Shown: piece after piece, positions 49,554-59,086 of the stretch
Position numbering within the stretch: position 1 is the stretch's first letter
Layout of the letters: each line of letters starts with the position of its first letter
NCBI GenBank assembly: GCA_964487255.1
Contig: CAZAQV010000022.1
Location: forward strand, 1-64,000
DNA length: 64,000 nucleotides
Origin: CAZAQV01 sp964487255
GTDB lineage: Bacteria; Myxococcota_A; Polyangia; Polyangiales; CAZAQV01
Reading direction: 5' to 3'
Notes under the pieces: model-generated
Databases searched by the model: none
What the model saw: the letters and a program-made list of their open reading frames with translations, nothing else
Told to the model about the DNA's origin: nothing
Made by a program: the position numbers and the translations under genes

Positions 49554-51677
49554 CTACGGTGCCGAAAGGGCGATGACGTCCTGGCCTTGGCGGATTCGAT
49601 AGCGGTAACCCGCCTTGAGCACCACGTGATCACGGCTCAGCGTGGCGTCAGGCCAGCGCACGGTCACATCCGCTTCGCAGGATGCGCCCAGCCCGAAGTG
49701 CAGCACGCGGTCTTGTTGGAGTCCGCTTCGTCCGTGTCCCCCCCCGACTTGTTGCACCTGGATGCGGTCGCTTTCAGCGGTGCGCACCTCGACGCGCGCG
49801 CCAATCGCCATCCGGTTGCTCGTGGGACCGCCTTCGAGTTCGATTTGAATCCAGTTGTTCTCGGCACCGACCGTGTTTTCGAAAAGACGAAGATGGCTCG
49901 CTTCGTAACACCCGTCGGGTCCCGGCTCTGTGCAGCGCGCCACGCTGTGCCCCAACATCAAGTCGACATCACCGTCGCGATCGAAATCTGCGCTCGCGAT
50001 ACCGATATTGCTGCGCATGTCGATCCCCGTCTCGATTGGCACGTACTCAAATGTGCCGTCTTGTTTTTGGTGAAACAGGTGCGCGCGTGTGCCCCGATAG
50101 CTTCCGGATCCGACCAGAATGTCGGGTCTGCCATCATTATCAAAATCGAGCACCGCGCTGTTCATGTCGCCGTCATCCCAAAAGCTCGACGTGCGGGGAC
50201 GAACAAGCCCAGTTTGCTGATTGCCGGGGCGTCGAAAGGAAATCGTGTCTCCACCTTCGTTGTAGAGGATTTCTGAGGGGTCGCTAACTTCCCCAACATC
50301 CCAATGGACGATTTCGTTCGTGAGCAGGTCCATCCGGCCGTCCCCATCGAAGTCCGCGCAAACCGTTGTACCAGAGTTGCCTCCCAGGTAGGCGGGTTGG
50401 CGGTGCCGGTCGTGGCGCCAGCGAAAGTAGCCGTTTTCGGTAAGACGGCCCTCGTCGCAGTTGAAGCCTTCAACCGGCTCGGGCACGGTTGCACAATCTT
50501 CGGCGTCTCGATTGAAGCTGCAGTAGCAGCGCGCGGAGTTGTCGACCGTCCAATCCATGCGCTCGTCGAAGGCGTAGCCAGATGCTACTGAGCGGTTCCA
50601 ATACATGAGGGTGCCGCTTTGTAGGGCACTCTCCCAGAGCAGGTTCGGGCTGCGTCCATAAGAAGAGACCAACAGCTCTTGGTTGCCATCGTTATTCAGG
50701 TCGCAGGCGAGCGTGGCCCATGAACGTGCGTGAGAGCCGCCTGCGTTAAGCAGCGCATCGCTTGAGCGCGTACCCGTCATCAACCCCACGTTTGCGCTTA
50801 CATTCTCAAAGTGACCGTCGTTCCCTTGTAAGAAGAGACGATCGATCTGCGAATCCTCGGTCTCCGTTTGACTGTGAAGACCCAGAAAAAGGTCGATGCG
50901 ACCGTCTCGGTTCGCGTCAAGAAAGGTTGCGGCAAAGGGGAAGAGTGACTCTCCGGGGGCGTGCAGCGCGGGGCTTGCGGGCGTGTCCGCGAGTTCGAAA
51001 TTCCCGCTTCCATCGTTGAGCAAGATTTCTTGTGCTTCGCCCGAGACGCCATCGTTGGTTCGTGTCGCGCTAAAAGCATCGATATCGCCGTCATTATCGA
51101 CATCGGCCCAAACCACGACGCCGACACGGCGTGCAGTTACGCCGTCCAGTTCGTATCGGCGCTGCGTGAAGTTGGACGTCTGCGTTACATCATCGAAGCG
51201 GAGGTTCCCGAGGTTGCGTAGCAACCAAGTATAGCGTTGGCCTCCGTCGGAGAAATCGTCTCGAGGAATCGGATTGTCACCGATCGGGTTGTTCGCAACT
51301 TGGTGGGCGTAGACATCCGCCAAGCCGTCTTGGTCGATATCGGCTACGGTGAGGCTCATTCCAGACGCCGCCCCAACACCGGCGCCCATCTCGATGAGGC
51401 CGCTTTGCGCTGTCCTATTGGCAAATGCTGGGCGGTCAATCGTCCAGTCTGCCCCGACTTGACAGGCATTTCCGACCATCGGGGACCTCAGCTCAATCGT
51501 CGATGCAGTGGCTGCGTCTGGGGATAGGGCGTCGGGCAGCCCTGCGTCTGTGGTGTTTGCATCCGCCGGTTGCACGGTGCTGTCGTTGGGCATGTCGTCG
51601 CTCGAACACGAACAGCAGATGACAAACGCAGCACAGGCGGTGGCTTCTCGGACTCGCACGTAGGTATGGTCATGCAA
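49554..51677 (-). CDS. FG-GAP and UnbV/ASPIC (CRTAC1-like) lipoprotein
   Basis: 707 residues from TTG 51677 (a GTG at 51659 would shorten the N-terminus). A short Cys-rich hydrophobic N-terminus AAFVICCSCSS is a probable lipid site. FG-GAP units follow: DIDQDGLADVYAH, DVDNDGDIDAFSA, DANRDGRIDLFLG, DLNNDGNQELLV, DFDGDGRMDLLTN and DFDRDGDVDLMLG. The end is a UnbV/ASPIC domain: GARVEVRTAESDRIQVQQVG, HGRSGLQQDRVLHFGLG and DVTVRWPDATLS. The CRTAC1-like combination is common in Planctomycetes and myxobacteria. Surface calcium propeller plus carbohydrate-like module. Confidence 0.9.
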   Translation of the reverse strand: MHDHTYVRVREATACAAFVICCSCSSDDMPNDSTVQPADANTTDAGLPDALSPDAATASTIELRSPMVGNACQVGADWTIDRPAFANRTAQSGLIEMGAGVGAASGMSLTVADIDQDGLADVYAHQVANNPIGDNPIPRDDFSDGGQRYTWLLRNLGNLRFDDVTQTSNFTQRRYELDGVTARRVGVVVWADVDNDGDIDAFSATRTNDGVSGEAQEILLNDGSGNFELADTPASPALHAPGESLFPFAATFLDANRDGRIDLFLGLHSQTETEDSQIDRLFLQGNDGHFENVSANVGLMTGTRSSDALLNAGGSHARSWATLACDLNNDGNQELLVSSYGRSPNLLWESALQSGTLMYWNRSVASGYAFDERMDWTVDNSARCYCSFNRDAEDCATVPEPVEGFNCDEGRLTENGYFRWRHDRHRQPAYLGGNSGTTVCADFDGDGRMDLLTNEIVHWDVGEVSDPSEILYNEGGDTISFRRPGNQQTGLVRPRTSSFWDDGDMNSAVLDFDNDGRPDILVGSGSYRGTRAHLFHQKQDGTFEYVPIETGIDMRSNIGIASADFDRDGDVDLMLGHSVARCTEPGPDGCYEASHLRLFENTVGAENNWIQIELEGGPTSNRMAIGARVEVRTAESDRIQVQQVGGGHGRSGLQQDRVLHFGLGASCEADVTVRWPDATLSRDHVVLKAGYRYRIRQGQDVIALSAP

Positions 51678-51780
51678 GCATCGCGCCTAAATAAAAGGCG
51701 TGATTTCAGCTATGGCCGGGGCTTTTTGTAACCGGATCCGGGGTTAACCGACTAGTTATTCGGTGGCGAGACCACAGCCG

Positions 51781-52469
51781 CTAGTCGTTGCCGGTGCGTG
51801 TCACGTGGGTGATGAGCTCGCTTAGCGGGCGCACGCCGGACTGCGCCGGTGGTGGCGGTATACTGGAGGAGGGCGGGTAGGAGAACCGTTGGTCAATTTC
51901 GGCCAGTTCGACATCGACCCAGCCCGGTGCCGGGTTATTGATGACCGTCGCTTGATAGTCCGGGCCGTCGGCTTGAGACGCGAGGCGTGCGCTAAAGTCG
52001 AAGGGGATCTGCTGGTTCGCGCGCACGCGGTAGATGCCATCGCGAACGTGATAGAGCGCGAAACTCGACATCCCATCGTTCACCAGCAGTGTGTCGTCGA
52101 AGCGATGCTGTTGGCGTTGCTCAGGGTCGTCGACTTCGAGCTGCGAGGGAAGCTCGAACGTAATGCGCCTCGGGCTTAGCGGAAACGCACTGACCACGGC
52201 GGAATAAGTCTTCCCGTGTACGGCCACGTTGATCCAGGCCGATTCGAAGTATAGATCATGGGCTTTTTGAGCTTCAATGAGCCTTCTCCGGTCTCAAGGT
52301 CCAACTTGACCACGATGGCATGAAGAGGTTCGGATGCCGTGGCTCGGAGCTCGCCGAAGGCGTTGCTGAGTGCCCGTGGGTAAATCGCAACGTCGATACA
52401 CCTGTGCTGCACCTCGTGCAGCAAGGCAACCGCTGCTGAGACAGGCAAGGAGTAGCTGCGGGGTTTCAT
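51781..52469 (-). pseudogene. Frameshifted gene of unknown family (or -1 recoded CDS)
   Basis: Two overlapping frames. Frame A from ATG 52469 reads KPRSYSLPVSAAVALLHEVQ ... IVVKLDLETGEGSLKLKKPM and then degenerates to a stop at 52176. Frame B, one base back, reads AHDLYFESAWINVAVHGKTY ... ITFELPSQLEV, and ends at 51781. The two join well by a -1 step near 52251-52268, either a single-base deletion or a slip at the CAAAAAG run at 52263-52269. The intact product would be about 230 residues, beta-rich, with no signal peptide. Family unknown. It is upstream of the UnbV gene in the same direction. Confidence 0.6.
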
Positions 52470-52579
52470 GATACCCACGAACTATGCAAGGTCTGTACTC
52501 AGATAAAAACCAATGGTTATCCGATGACGCGAGAGTCCTGTTGGTTCCTTTCCCACAATACAAGCGTCACTGACGGATC

Positions 52580-52888
52580 CTATCCTACATCCTGGGGGCT
52601 GTCTTGAAGGGCCTCGAGCAAATGAAAGTCGCGTTCGCTGACCCCTCCGCAGTCGTGGGTCCACAGCTCGAGTGAAACGTGGCCCCACGTCAACTCGATG
52701 AGTGGGTGGTGATTTTGAGCCTCCGCGATCGTGCCGATCTTGTTGACGAAGGCGAGGGCCTGGGCGAAATCGGCGAAGCGATAGCTGCGGTAGAGGCGCA
52801 CGGGGCGCCCCTCCGAGGCGGGCTTGACGGTCCAGCCTGGGTAATGCTCGGCTCGAGCTCGAGCATCGTTCTCGTCGATGGAAGTCAT
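52580..52888 (-). CDS. Pterin-4a-carbinolamine dehydratase
   Basis: 102 residues from ATG 52888 (a longer frame runs antisense under the PepN gene). The family signature is complete: WTVKPASEGRPVRLYRSYRF, AFVNKIGTIAEAQNHHPLIE with His60-His61-Pro62 and LELWTHDCGGVSERDFHLLE with His78 and Asp79. These His are the catalytic and pterin-binding residues of PCD/DCoH. It recycles tetrahydrobiopterin after aromatic hydroxylation. No phenylalanine hydroxylase is in the window. It is divergent from the PepN gene with 81 bases between. Confidence 0.93.
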   Translation of the reverse strand: MTSIDENDARARAEHYPGWTVKPASEGRPVRLYRSYRFADFAQALAFVNKIGTIAEAQNHHPLIELTWGHVSLELWTHDCGGVSERDFHLLEALQDSPQDVG

Positions 52889-52969
52889 TAGGCTTGTCGC
52901 TAGCACGTTCCATCGCAGAGCGAAAACGGTGTGGACGTGAGCGGGAGCGCTGGGCCACTCTCTGGGGCA

Positions 52970-55624
52970 ATGAGAACCGACGAACCGAAGACGATACGGC
53001 TTGAAGACTATGAGCCACCCGCATACCAAACTCGGAGCACCCACCTGACTTTTGAGCTGGAAGAGGGCGGTACCTTGGTGACCAATGTCATGCAGGTCGA
53101 GCGTCAGCCACACGCACGGCAAAACGTCCTCGAACTCGACGGCGAGCATCTTGAGCTCGTCTCGTTGGAACTCGATGGCGAGCCAGTTGCCGCGGAAAGC
53201 CAAATGAAGACGCCCACTGGTTTGCAAGTTGCGGACGTCGGCGAACGCGCTGAAGTCAAGATCGTAACGCGAATCTATCCTGAAACGAATACGGCGTTAG
53301 AGGGGCTTTACATTTCGAGCGGTATGTACTGCACGCAGTGTGAGGCACAAGGTTTTCGACGCATCACGTACTTCCAAGATCGTCCCGATGTCTCCGCACG
53401 TTACAAGACCACCATCATTGCCGATGCGGCCCGCTATCCCGTTCTGCTATCGAACGGGAACTTGGTTGCTGAAGAGACTCTCGACGACGGTCGTCGCTCT
53501 GTCACCTGGGAAGATCCACACCCAAAGCCCAGCTACTTGTTCGCCCTCGTCGCGGGCGATCTGGCCGTGCTCAACGACACCTTCACGACGCAAAGTGGTC
53601 GCGAAGTTCGGCTCCAGATCTTCTCCGAGCCGCACAACATTTCGCAGTGCGACTACGCGATGGCGGCGCTCAAACGTTCAATGCGATGGGACGAAGAGGT
53701 GTTTGGCCGCGAGTACGACCTCGACATCTTCATGGTGGTGGCCGTCGACGATTTCAACATGGGCGCCATGGAGAACAAGGGGCTCAACATCTTCAATACT
53801 TCCTGCGTACTGGCCTCTCCCGATACGGCTACCGACGCCCGCTACCAGCGGGTAGAGAGCGTGGTGGCGCACGAATACTTCCACAATTGGTCAGGCAATC
53901 GCGTGACCTGTCGCGACTGGTTCCAGCTGAGCCTCAAGGAAGGTTTTACGGTGTTCCGAGATGCCGAATTCAGTGCGGATATGAATGCACGCTCGGTGAA
54001 ACGAATCGAGGATGTTCAGGACCTGCGTGACCAGCAGTTTCCAGAGGACGCGGGGCCGCTCGCCCACGCGGTTCGCCCCAATTCGTACGTGGAGATATCG
54101 AACTTTTATACGCGCACGGTCTACGAGAAGGGCGCCGAAGTCGTGCGGATGCTGCAGACGATTCTTGGGCCACAGGCGTTCCGCCAGGGTAGCGACCTCT
54201 ATTTCGAGCGGCACGACGGCTCAGCGGCAACAACAGAAGACTTTGTGCGGGCGATGGCCGATGCCAGCGGTGCCGACCTCGTGCAATTCGAGCGATGGTA
54301 TTCACAGGCCGGTACGCCCGAGCTAACCGTGTCGCAGTCTTTTGAGGGTTCGACACTGACCTTGACGATTCGCCAACAGTGTTCTCCAACGCCTGGGCAA
54401 AGTAAGAAAGAGCCGTTTCACATTCCGATCACAATCGGCTTGGTGGGCGCGGTCGGTGACTTGCTCAGCGACGCACTTTCCGTCGAAAGCACAGCGCTGA
54501 CAGAACGGCGTGGACCTTCGCTCTTGCTGCACTTGCGCGAAGCGAGTGCCAGCCTATCGATCAGCGGGCTTGAGGAGCAACCTGCGGTTAGTTTCTTGCG
54601 CGGTTTCTCGGCACCGGTGAAGGTTTCGTTTGCGCGGGACGCAGCGCAACTCGACCAACTGATTCGCCACGACAGCGACGGGTTCTGCCGCTGGGATGCA
54701 GCGCGCACGCGGAGCCTCGAACAAATGGAGAGGATGCGTGTCGGTGCCTCGGTAACCGAAGGGTATCTGGCAACCTGGGGAGAGCTCGCCGATCAGGCGC
54801 TTGTCGTTGACGATCCGGAGTCGGCCCTTCTGTTGGGCCAAATCCTGACCTTACCGTCGGAGGCGGACTTCTTCGCTCAAATCGAATCGGTAGACGTCGA
54901 CCAAGCTTGTGATGCGCGTTTGGCGCTATACCGTGCGCTCGGAGAGGCCCATCTTTCGCGATGGCAGGCGCTTTACGAGCGAAATGCGCCGCAGCCGGGC
55001 TACGAACCGAACTTAGGGGGCATCGCGCGCAGGACCATGAGCCGTGTCGCTCTGCGCTACCTATCTCTTGCTGAAGACGTTGCGGCGTTAAGTTCGCGAC
55101 TTGAACGCCACTTTCGCGAGGCGGACAATCTCAGCGACCGACTGATGGCTTTCGAGTTCATCCTCGATTCGCCCAAGATTGACGAAGCGCTAAGGGAGCG
55201 TGTGGATTCCGACTTTCTCAGCCGTTGGCGTGAACACGCGTTGGTGGTCGACGAGTGGTTTTCGGCGCAAGCGCGCAGTCCGAGTACCGACATTGCCAAG
55301 ATCGAGTCGCTTGAAGTGCACGATGCGTTTATGCCCAAGAACCCCAACAAGATTCGCAGCCTCTATCGCGAGTTTGCGACCAAGAACCATCGTCGCTTTC
55401 ATGCCGCCGATGGCTCCGGATACGCGCTGATCGCCGAACGCGTGCGAAGAATCGACGCATTCAATCCGCAGTCGGCTGCTCGCTTGGCGCGTTCGTTTGC
55501 GAATTTTCGCCAGTTCGACGCCAAGCGTCAGACGTTGGCACGGACCCAGCTTGAGGAGCTGGCGCGCGGCAAGTTATCGAAAGACGTCTACGAGGTCGTG
55601 CACAAGTCGCTGCGCGACGCGTAA
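52970..55624 (+). CDS. pepN: M1-family aminopeptidase N
   Basis: 884 residues from ATG 52970 (GGGG upstream); the frame extends 13 codons further up. Motifs: MGAMENKGLNIFNT (GAMEN, about 265-269), VVAHEYFHNWSGNRVT with His301-Glu302-His305 as HExxH and the third ligand Glu324 in SLKEGFTVFRD. The N-terminal beta-barrel-like domain starts KTIRLEDYEPPAYQ, the classic E. coli-type PepN start. Length agrees with E. coli PepN (870). It releases N-terminal amino acids from peptides in the cytoplasm. Single gene. Confidence 0.96.
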   Translation: MRTDEPKTIRLEDYEPPAYQTRSTHLTFELEEGGTLVTNVMQVERQPHARQNVLELDGEHLELVSLELDGEPVAAESQMKTPTGLQVADVGERAEVKIVTRIYPETNTALEGLYISSGMYCTQCEAQGFRRITYFQDRPDVSARYKTTIIADAARYPVLLSNGNLVAEETLDDGRRSVTWEDPHPKPSYLFALVAGDLAVLNDTFTTQSGREVRLQIFSEPHNISQCDYAMAALKRSMRWDEEVFGREYDLDIFMVVAVDDFNMGAMENKGLNIFNTSCVLASPDTATDARYQRVESVVAHEYFHNWSGNRVTCRDWFQLSLKEGFTVFRDAEFSADMNARSVKRIEDVQDLRDQQFPEDAGPLAHAVRPNSYVEISNFYTRTVYEKGAEVVRMLQTILGPQAFRQGSDLYFERHDGSAATTEDFVRAMADASGADLVQFERWYSQAGTPELTVSQSFEGSTLTLTIRQQCSPTPGQSKKEPFHIPITIGLVGAVGDLLSDALSVESTALTERRGPSLLLHLREASASLSISGLEEQPAVSFLRGFSAPVKVSFARDAAQLDQLIRHDSDGFCRWDAARTRSLEQMERMRVGASVTEGYLATWGELADQALVVDDPESALLLGQILTLPSEADFFAQIESVDVDQACDARLALYRALGEAHLSRWQALYERNAPQPGYEPNLGGIARRTMSRVALRYLSLAEDVAALSSRLERHFREADNLSDRLMAFEFILDSPKIDEALRERVDSDFLSRWREHALVVDEWFSAQARSPSTDIAKIESLEVHDAFMPKNPNKIRSLYREFATKNHRRFHAADGSGYALIAERVRRIDAFNPQSAARLARSFANFRQFDAKRQTLARTQLEELARGKLSKDVYEVVHKSLRDA

Positions 55625-55652
55625 ACATTGAGAGCACCTGGTACCCGGCTCG

Positions 55653-55685
55653 CCCACAAGTTGATCCGGTTCACCCACAAGTTGA
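55653..55685. promoter_or_regulatory. Two direct 12-bp repeats 21 bases apart
   Basis: CCCACAAGTTGA occurs at 55653-55664 and 55674-55685. The period is two helical turns, so a dimeric activator or repressor could bind both on one face. They lie 33-65 bases upstream of ATG 55718. Confidence 0.5.
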
Positions 55686-55717
55686 CGGCCGCGAGACGTG
55701 CTTGCGACAATCAAGTC

Positions 55718-57328
55718 ATGCGCGATGACCTGACTTACACTCAAAAAGCTACTTCTATTCTCCTTTTGACCGCGGCGTTGTTTTGGACAGGCTGCAGTTG
55801 TGACGACGACGATCCGGCGCCGGGCGATGCGGGACGCGATGTTAACGTCGAGTCGTCCTTGCCGGATGCCACCGCCGATTCTGCACAGGACGCACTTGTC
55901 GACGCAATGCCTGATGCCGGCATGGTCGCGTTGTGCATGAACGCAGGAGAAACGCGCTGCGCCGATGTGTGCGTGGTGACTGCCACGAGTCCTCTGCACT
56001 GCGGAGGCTGTGACCGGCCCTGCGAGGAAGGTCAGGTTTGCTCCTCGGGTAACTGCGTCCTGGAGTGTGGCGAAGGCCTCGACGCTTGCGGGAGCTCGTG
56101 CGTCGATCAACAGAGCGACGAGATGTACTGCGGTAGCTGTGACGTCTCATGCCGCGCAGACCAGGAGTGTAGCGCAGGTAGCTGCGTGTGCCCCGCCGGG
56201 ATGACCGAGTGTCAGGGGCAGTGTGTTCGGCTATCGAGCGACCCAGCAAATTGTGGCGTGTGTACGAACGCATGCGCGGATGGCTTCGTGTGTTCGTCCG
56301 GTGAATGTACAAGCGAAGGCTGCGCTTCAGGTCTCAGTGATTGCGGCGGCGCCTGCGTGGACCTCACCTCGGACAACCTCAACTGTGGCACCTGCGGCGA
56401 GACCTGCCTCGGTGGCCAAAATTGCGCGGGTTCGAGTTGCCAGTGCCCGGGCGGCCAGATGGTTTGCGGCGGAGGCTGCGTTGATATCCTCGCCGACAAC
56501 GGAAACTGTGGTGGCTGCGGAATCAACTGTGGTCCGGGCTCGGTCTGCGTAGATGGCGCCTGCGAACTTTCCGGCGATGCCTGTGGCGGCAACCGCAGCG
56601 AGTGCAATGGCGCTTGTGTGAACCTCGACAACGACGAACTCAATTGCGGTGCGTGCGGCGTTGCGTGTTCCGGTGGCAAACAATGTGCAAACGGAATGTG
56701 CGAGTGTCCGGGCAACACCACCGACTGTTCGGGCGTTTGCGTGGATACGAGCAATGACCCGCTCAACTGCAATACCTGTGGCAAGGTGTGCGCGGATGGC
56801 CAACTCTGTGGCGACTCGGCTTGCGTGGAAGACTGTCCACAGGGGACGACCGCGTGTGCCGGCAGCTGCGTCGACACGACCAGTGACCCGCTTAACTGCA
56901 ATGGCTGCGGTCTCGCTTGTTCTGGTGGGAAGGTCTGTGTGGATAGCCAATGCGTGTGCGACGGCGGTAACGAGGACTGTTCGGGCGTTTGCATCAACAC
57001 CGAGCGCGACGCATTGCATTGCGGTGGTTGCGACATGGCTTGTGAAGACGGCCGCGTGTGTCGCGAGTCGAGCTGCAGCTGCCCGGTGGGCGCTGAGTGC
57101 GGTGAGATGTGTGTCAACACACTCAACGATCCCATGAACTGCGGCATGTGTGGCATGGTCTGCATGGAAGGCGACAGCTGCATGCGTGGCATGTGCTCTT
57201 GCCCGAATGGTGATACGCGGTGCGGGGACGAGTGCATCGACACCCGCACCGACGTCATGAACTGCGGCGGCTGCGGAGAGACCTGCGGCGTTGGCCAAAC
57301 CTGCATGGGTGGCCGCTGTCGAAACTAG
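55718..57328 (+). CDS. Lipoprotein with about ten Stig1-like Cys repeats
   Basis: 536 residues from ATG 55718. Signal SILLLTAALFWTGC with Cys26 and an Asp/Ala linker. About ten tandem units of roughly 40 residues follow, each of the type CGGxCVDxxxDxxNCGxCG then CxxGxxCxxGxC(x)CP: for example SDCGGACVDLTSDNLNCGTC, TDCSGVCVDTSNDPLNCNTC, TACAGSCVDTTSDPLNC. This matches the Stig1-type repeats frequent in myxobacteria. About 80 Cys, all presumably in disulphides. A rigid surface rod is inferred. The DNA repeats strongly as a result. Convergent to none; the SnoaL-like gene follows after 16 bases. Confidence 0.9.
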   Translation: MRDDLTYTQKATSILLLTAALFWTGCSCDDDDPAPGDAGRDVNVESSLPDATADSAQDALVDAMPDAGMVALCMNAGETRCADVCVVTATSPLHCGGCDRPCEEGQVCSSGNCVLECGEGLDACGSSCVDQQSDEMYCGSCDVSCRADQECSAGSCVCPAGMTECQGQCVRLSSDPANCGVCTNACADGFVCSSGECTSEGCASGLSDCGGACVDLTSDNLNCGTCGETCLGGQNCAGSSCQCPGGQMVCGGGCVDILADNGNCGGCGINCGPGSVCVDGACELSGDACGGNRSECNGACVNLDNDELNCGACGVACSGGKQCANGMCECPGNTTDCSGVCVDTSNDPLNCNTCGKVCADGQLCGDSACVEDCPQGTTACAGSCVDTTSDPLNCNGCGLACSGGKVCVDSQCVCDGGNEDCSGVCINTERDALHCGGCDMACEDGRVCRESSCSCPVGAECGEMCVNTLNDPMNCGMCGMVCMEGDSCMRGMCSCPNGDTRCGDECIDTRTDVMNCGGCGETCGVGQTCMGGRCRN

Positions 57329-57344
57329 CGATTAGGGTGGGGGC

Positions 57345-57872
57345 ATGAGACATATCATGCCCCTACTGCCGCTGCTCGCCTGCGTCGCTTGTGGCGCGGC
57401 TCCCGAACCGACGCGCTTTACACTTTCGAGCGAGGGGCCGGAGGTGCACGCGATTGCGAAGCAGCTTGACACGTTGCATCGAGCCGCCGCGGAGGCGGAC
57501 GAAGAAACCTACTTCTCACTCTTTCACCAAGACGCCGTCTTTTTGGGTACAGATGCCACTGAGCGATGGCCCGTCGGTGACTTTCGCGCGTACGCGCACG
57601 AGCGATTCAAAACCGGCACCGGCTGGACCTACGTGGTGCAGACGCGCAACATCGAGCTCGGATCCGACGGCAGATACGCCGTTTTTGACGAGCTGCTTCA
57701 CAATGAAGCGCTCGGCCAAACGAGAGGTACGGGCGTGCTCGTCAAGACACCCGACGGCGACTGGAAAATCCTTCAGTACAACCTGACGTTGGTCGTGCCC
57801 AATGAAATCGTTCGCGATATCGCTGAAGCCATCGCCAACCCAGTTCCCCCAACGGAGCTGGCCGTACCCTAG
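57345..57872 (+). CDS. SnoaL/DUF4440-like lipoprotein
   Basis: 175 residues, 16 bases after the Stig1 gene. Signal LLPLLACVAC with lipid Cys13 or Cys16. The NTF2-like cone fold is indicated by LDTLHRAAAEADEETYFSLF, HQDAVFLGTDATERWPVG, FRAYAHERFK and the last strand TGVLVKTPDGDWKILQYNLT. It matches the SnoaL_3/DUF4440 group. NTF2-like lipoproteins bind small ligands; function unknown. The close spacing suggests co-transcription with the Stig1 gene. Confidence 0.85.
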   Translation: MRHIMPLLPLLACVACGAAPEPTRFTLSSEGPEVHAIAKQLDTLHRAAAEADEETYFSLFHQDAVFLGTDATERWPVGDFRAYAHERFKTGTGWTYVVQTRNIELGSDGRYAVFDELLHNEALGQTRGTGVLVKTPDGDWKILQYNLTLVVPNEIVRDIAEAIANPVPPTELAVP

Positions 57873-57885
57873 GTCCCATGTGACT

Positions 57886-59013
57886 TTAGTCGAGTAATTG
57901 AAAACTGAGGCCAGCCTCGGGCAGACGTGCGAACAGGGCATCGGCCATCGCTTGAGCGCTGGTCAATATTCCGTAGCGTTCGGGTAGGCTGCTGGCGTCT
58001 TCGCTGAGGCACAGTGCACTCTGAACCAGCATCTTCGCCGTTTCGGTGTACCCGATGTCGCCGCCGCGTATTTCCAATACCTTGCGTGCCGAGTCGGACT
58101 CAGCCACGAGCAACTCTCGGAAGTGATGCGTCGCTCGCGTTTCTTCGCTCGGCCCATCCCCGGACGGTTTGAGGCGGCCGAGGGCACGTCGCAACGGGGC
58201 CACTTGTGCGAGCGCCGCAACCGTTCCTACGCCTAGCGCGAGGGCTGCGACCTTTGCAAACGATCCGAAAGCCAGATGGTGACCGTAGGAAAAGTCTGCG
58301 CCGTAGCCATCGAGCGTACTCGCGCTACGCAAAACGACATCGATATCGTACGCTGGAAGAGGGCAGCCCCAGACCCCCAGTTCCGCGTTGCGATGAAGTT
58401 TTGTGACGTTGTGGACCGGGCGAAGGCCGCGCGTTTGTTGACGGCGCCTCTCAGCCCGTTCCGCTGCGATCAGCTTGTGCTGTCCCAGCCCGTTCAGCAT
58501 CGAGTTCCACGTTCCACCCGAGATCATGCCGGATCCAGAGATGTAGGAGCGGACGCGCAGTGCTTCGTCTTGTGGCATCTGTCTCGCAATGTGCCAAGTG
58601 CCGATGTCGTGTGGGATCGAGTCGAACCCGCAGCAGTTGACGATACGGACTCGGCGTAGCTCCGCATTGCTGCGGTGACGGTTCAAAAGTCCATCGACAA
58701 ACTGTGGTTCGCCGTTGGAGTCGACGTAATCGGTTGCCGTGTCGATACAGGCTTTGACCAGTGGTTCGCCAAAGCGTGCAAACGGGCCTACGGTGCTGAT
58801 GACGACATCTGCTTGCTCACACATGGCACGCAGTGATGCTTCATTGTGAGCGTCAGCGTTGATGAGCGGCACATCAACTCCGAGCCGCTCGCGCAATGCC
58901 TCAAGCTTGTTCCGATCTCGGCCGGCCATTGCCCAAGATTTCCCCTGAAGCGTGGCGAGATACTCCGCAGCAAGCCCGCCCGTAAAACCTGTAGCGCCAT
59001 ATAAAACGATCAT
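57886..59013 (-). CDS. Saccharopine-dehydrogenase-like NAD(P) enzyme (trans-acting enoyl reductase-like)
   Basis: 375 residues. N-terminal Rossmann IVLYGATGFTGGLAAEYL (GxxGxxG), SWAMAGRDRNKLEALRERLG, VVISTVGPFARFGEPLVKAC, DYVDSNGEPQF and IVNCCGFDSIPHDIGTW are all hallmarks of the saccharopine-dehydrogenase-like family including mycobacterial trans-acting enoyl reductases. The late part is alpha-helical with one hydrophobic stretch (AALALGVGTVAALAQV). Substrate unknown, perhaps a lipid-linked acyl. It converges with the SnoaL-like gene. Confidence 0.9.
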   Translation of the reverse strand: MIVLYGATGFTGGLAAEYLATLQGKSWAMAGRDRNKLEALRERLGVDVPLINADAHNEASLRAMCEQADVVISTVGPFARFGEPLVKACIDTATDYVDSNGEPQFVDGLLNRHRSNAELRRVRIVNCCGFDSIPHDIGTWHIARQMPQDEALRVRSYISGSGMISGGTWNSMLNGLGQHKLIAAERAERRRQQTRGLRPVHNVTKLHRNAELGVWGCPLPAYDIDVVLRSASTLDGYGADFSYGHHLAFGSFAKVAALALGVGTVAALAQVAPLRRALGRLKPSGDGPSEETRATHHFRELLVAESDSARKVLEIRGGDIGYTETAKMLVQSALCLSEDASSLPERYGILTSAQAMADALFARLPEAGLSFQLLD

Positions 59014-59086
59014 GTGGCGTTATGTGCCGCTTTCAGAGCTGTCCTGCAAGCGCAGGATGCGAGTCGATCAGGGGCGCAGCGTGGTT

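Noticed and set aside
56212..57306. 364- and 323-residue reverse frames opposite the Stig1 repeats
   Set aside because: Repeat-driven antisense frames (Ser/Thr/Pro/Gln and Ala/Thr/Val composition); the forward strand has a lipoprotein with repeats.
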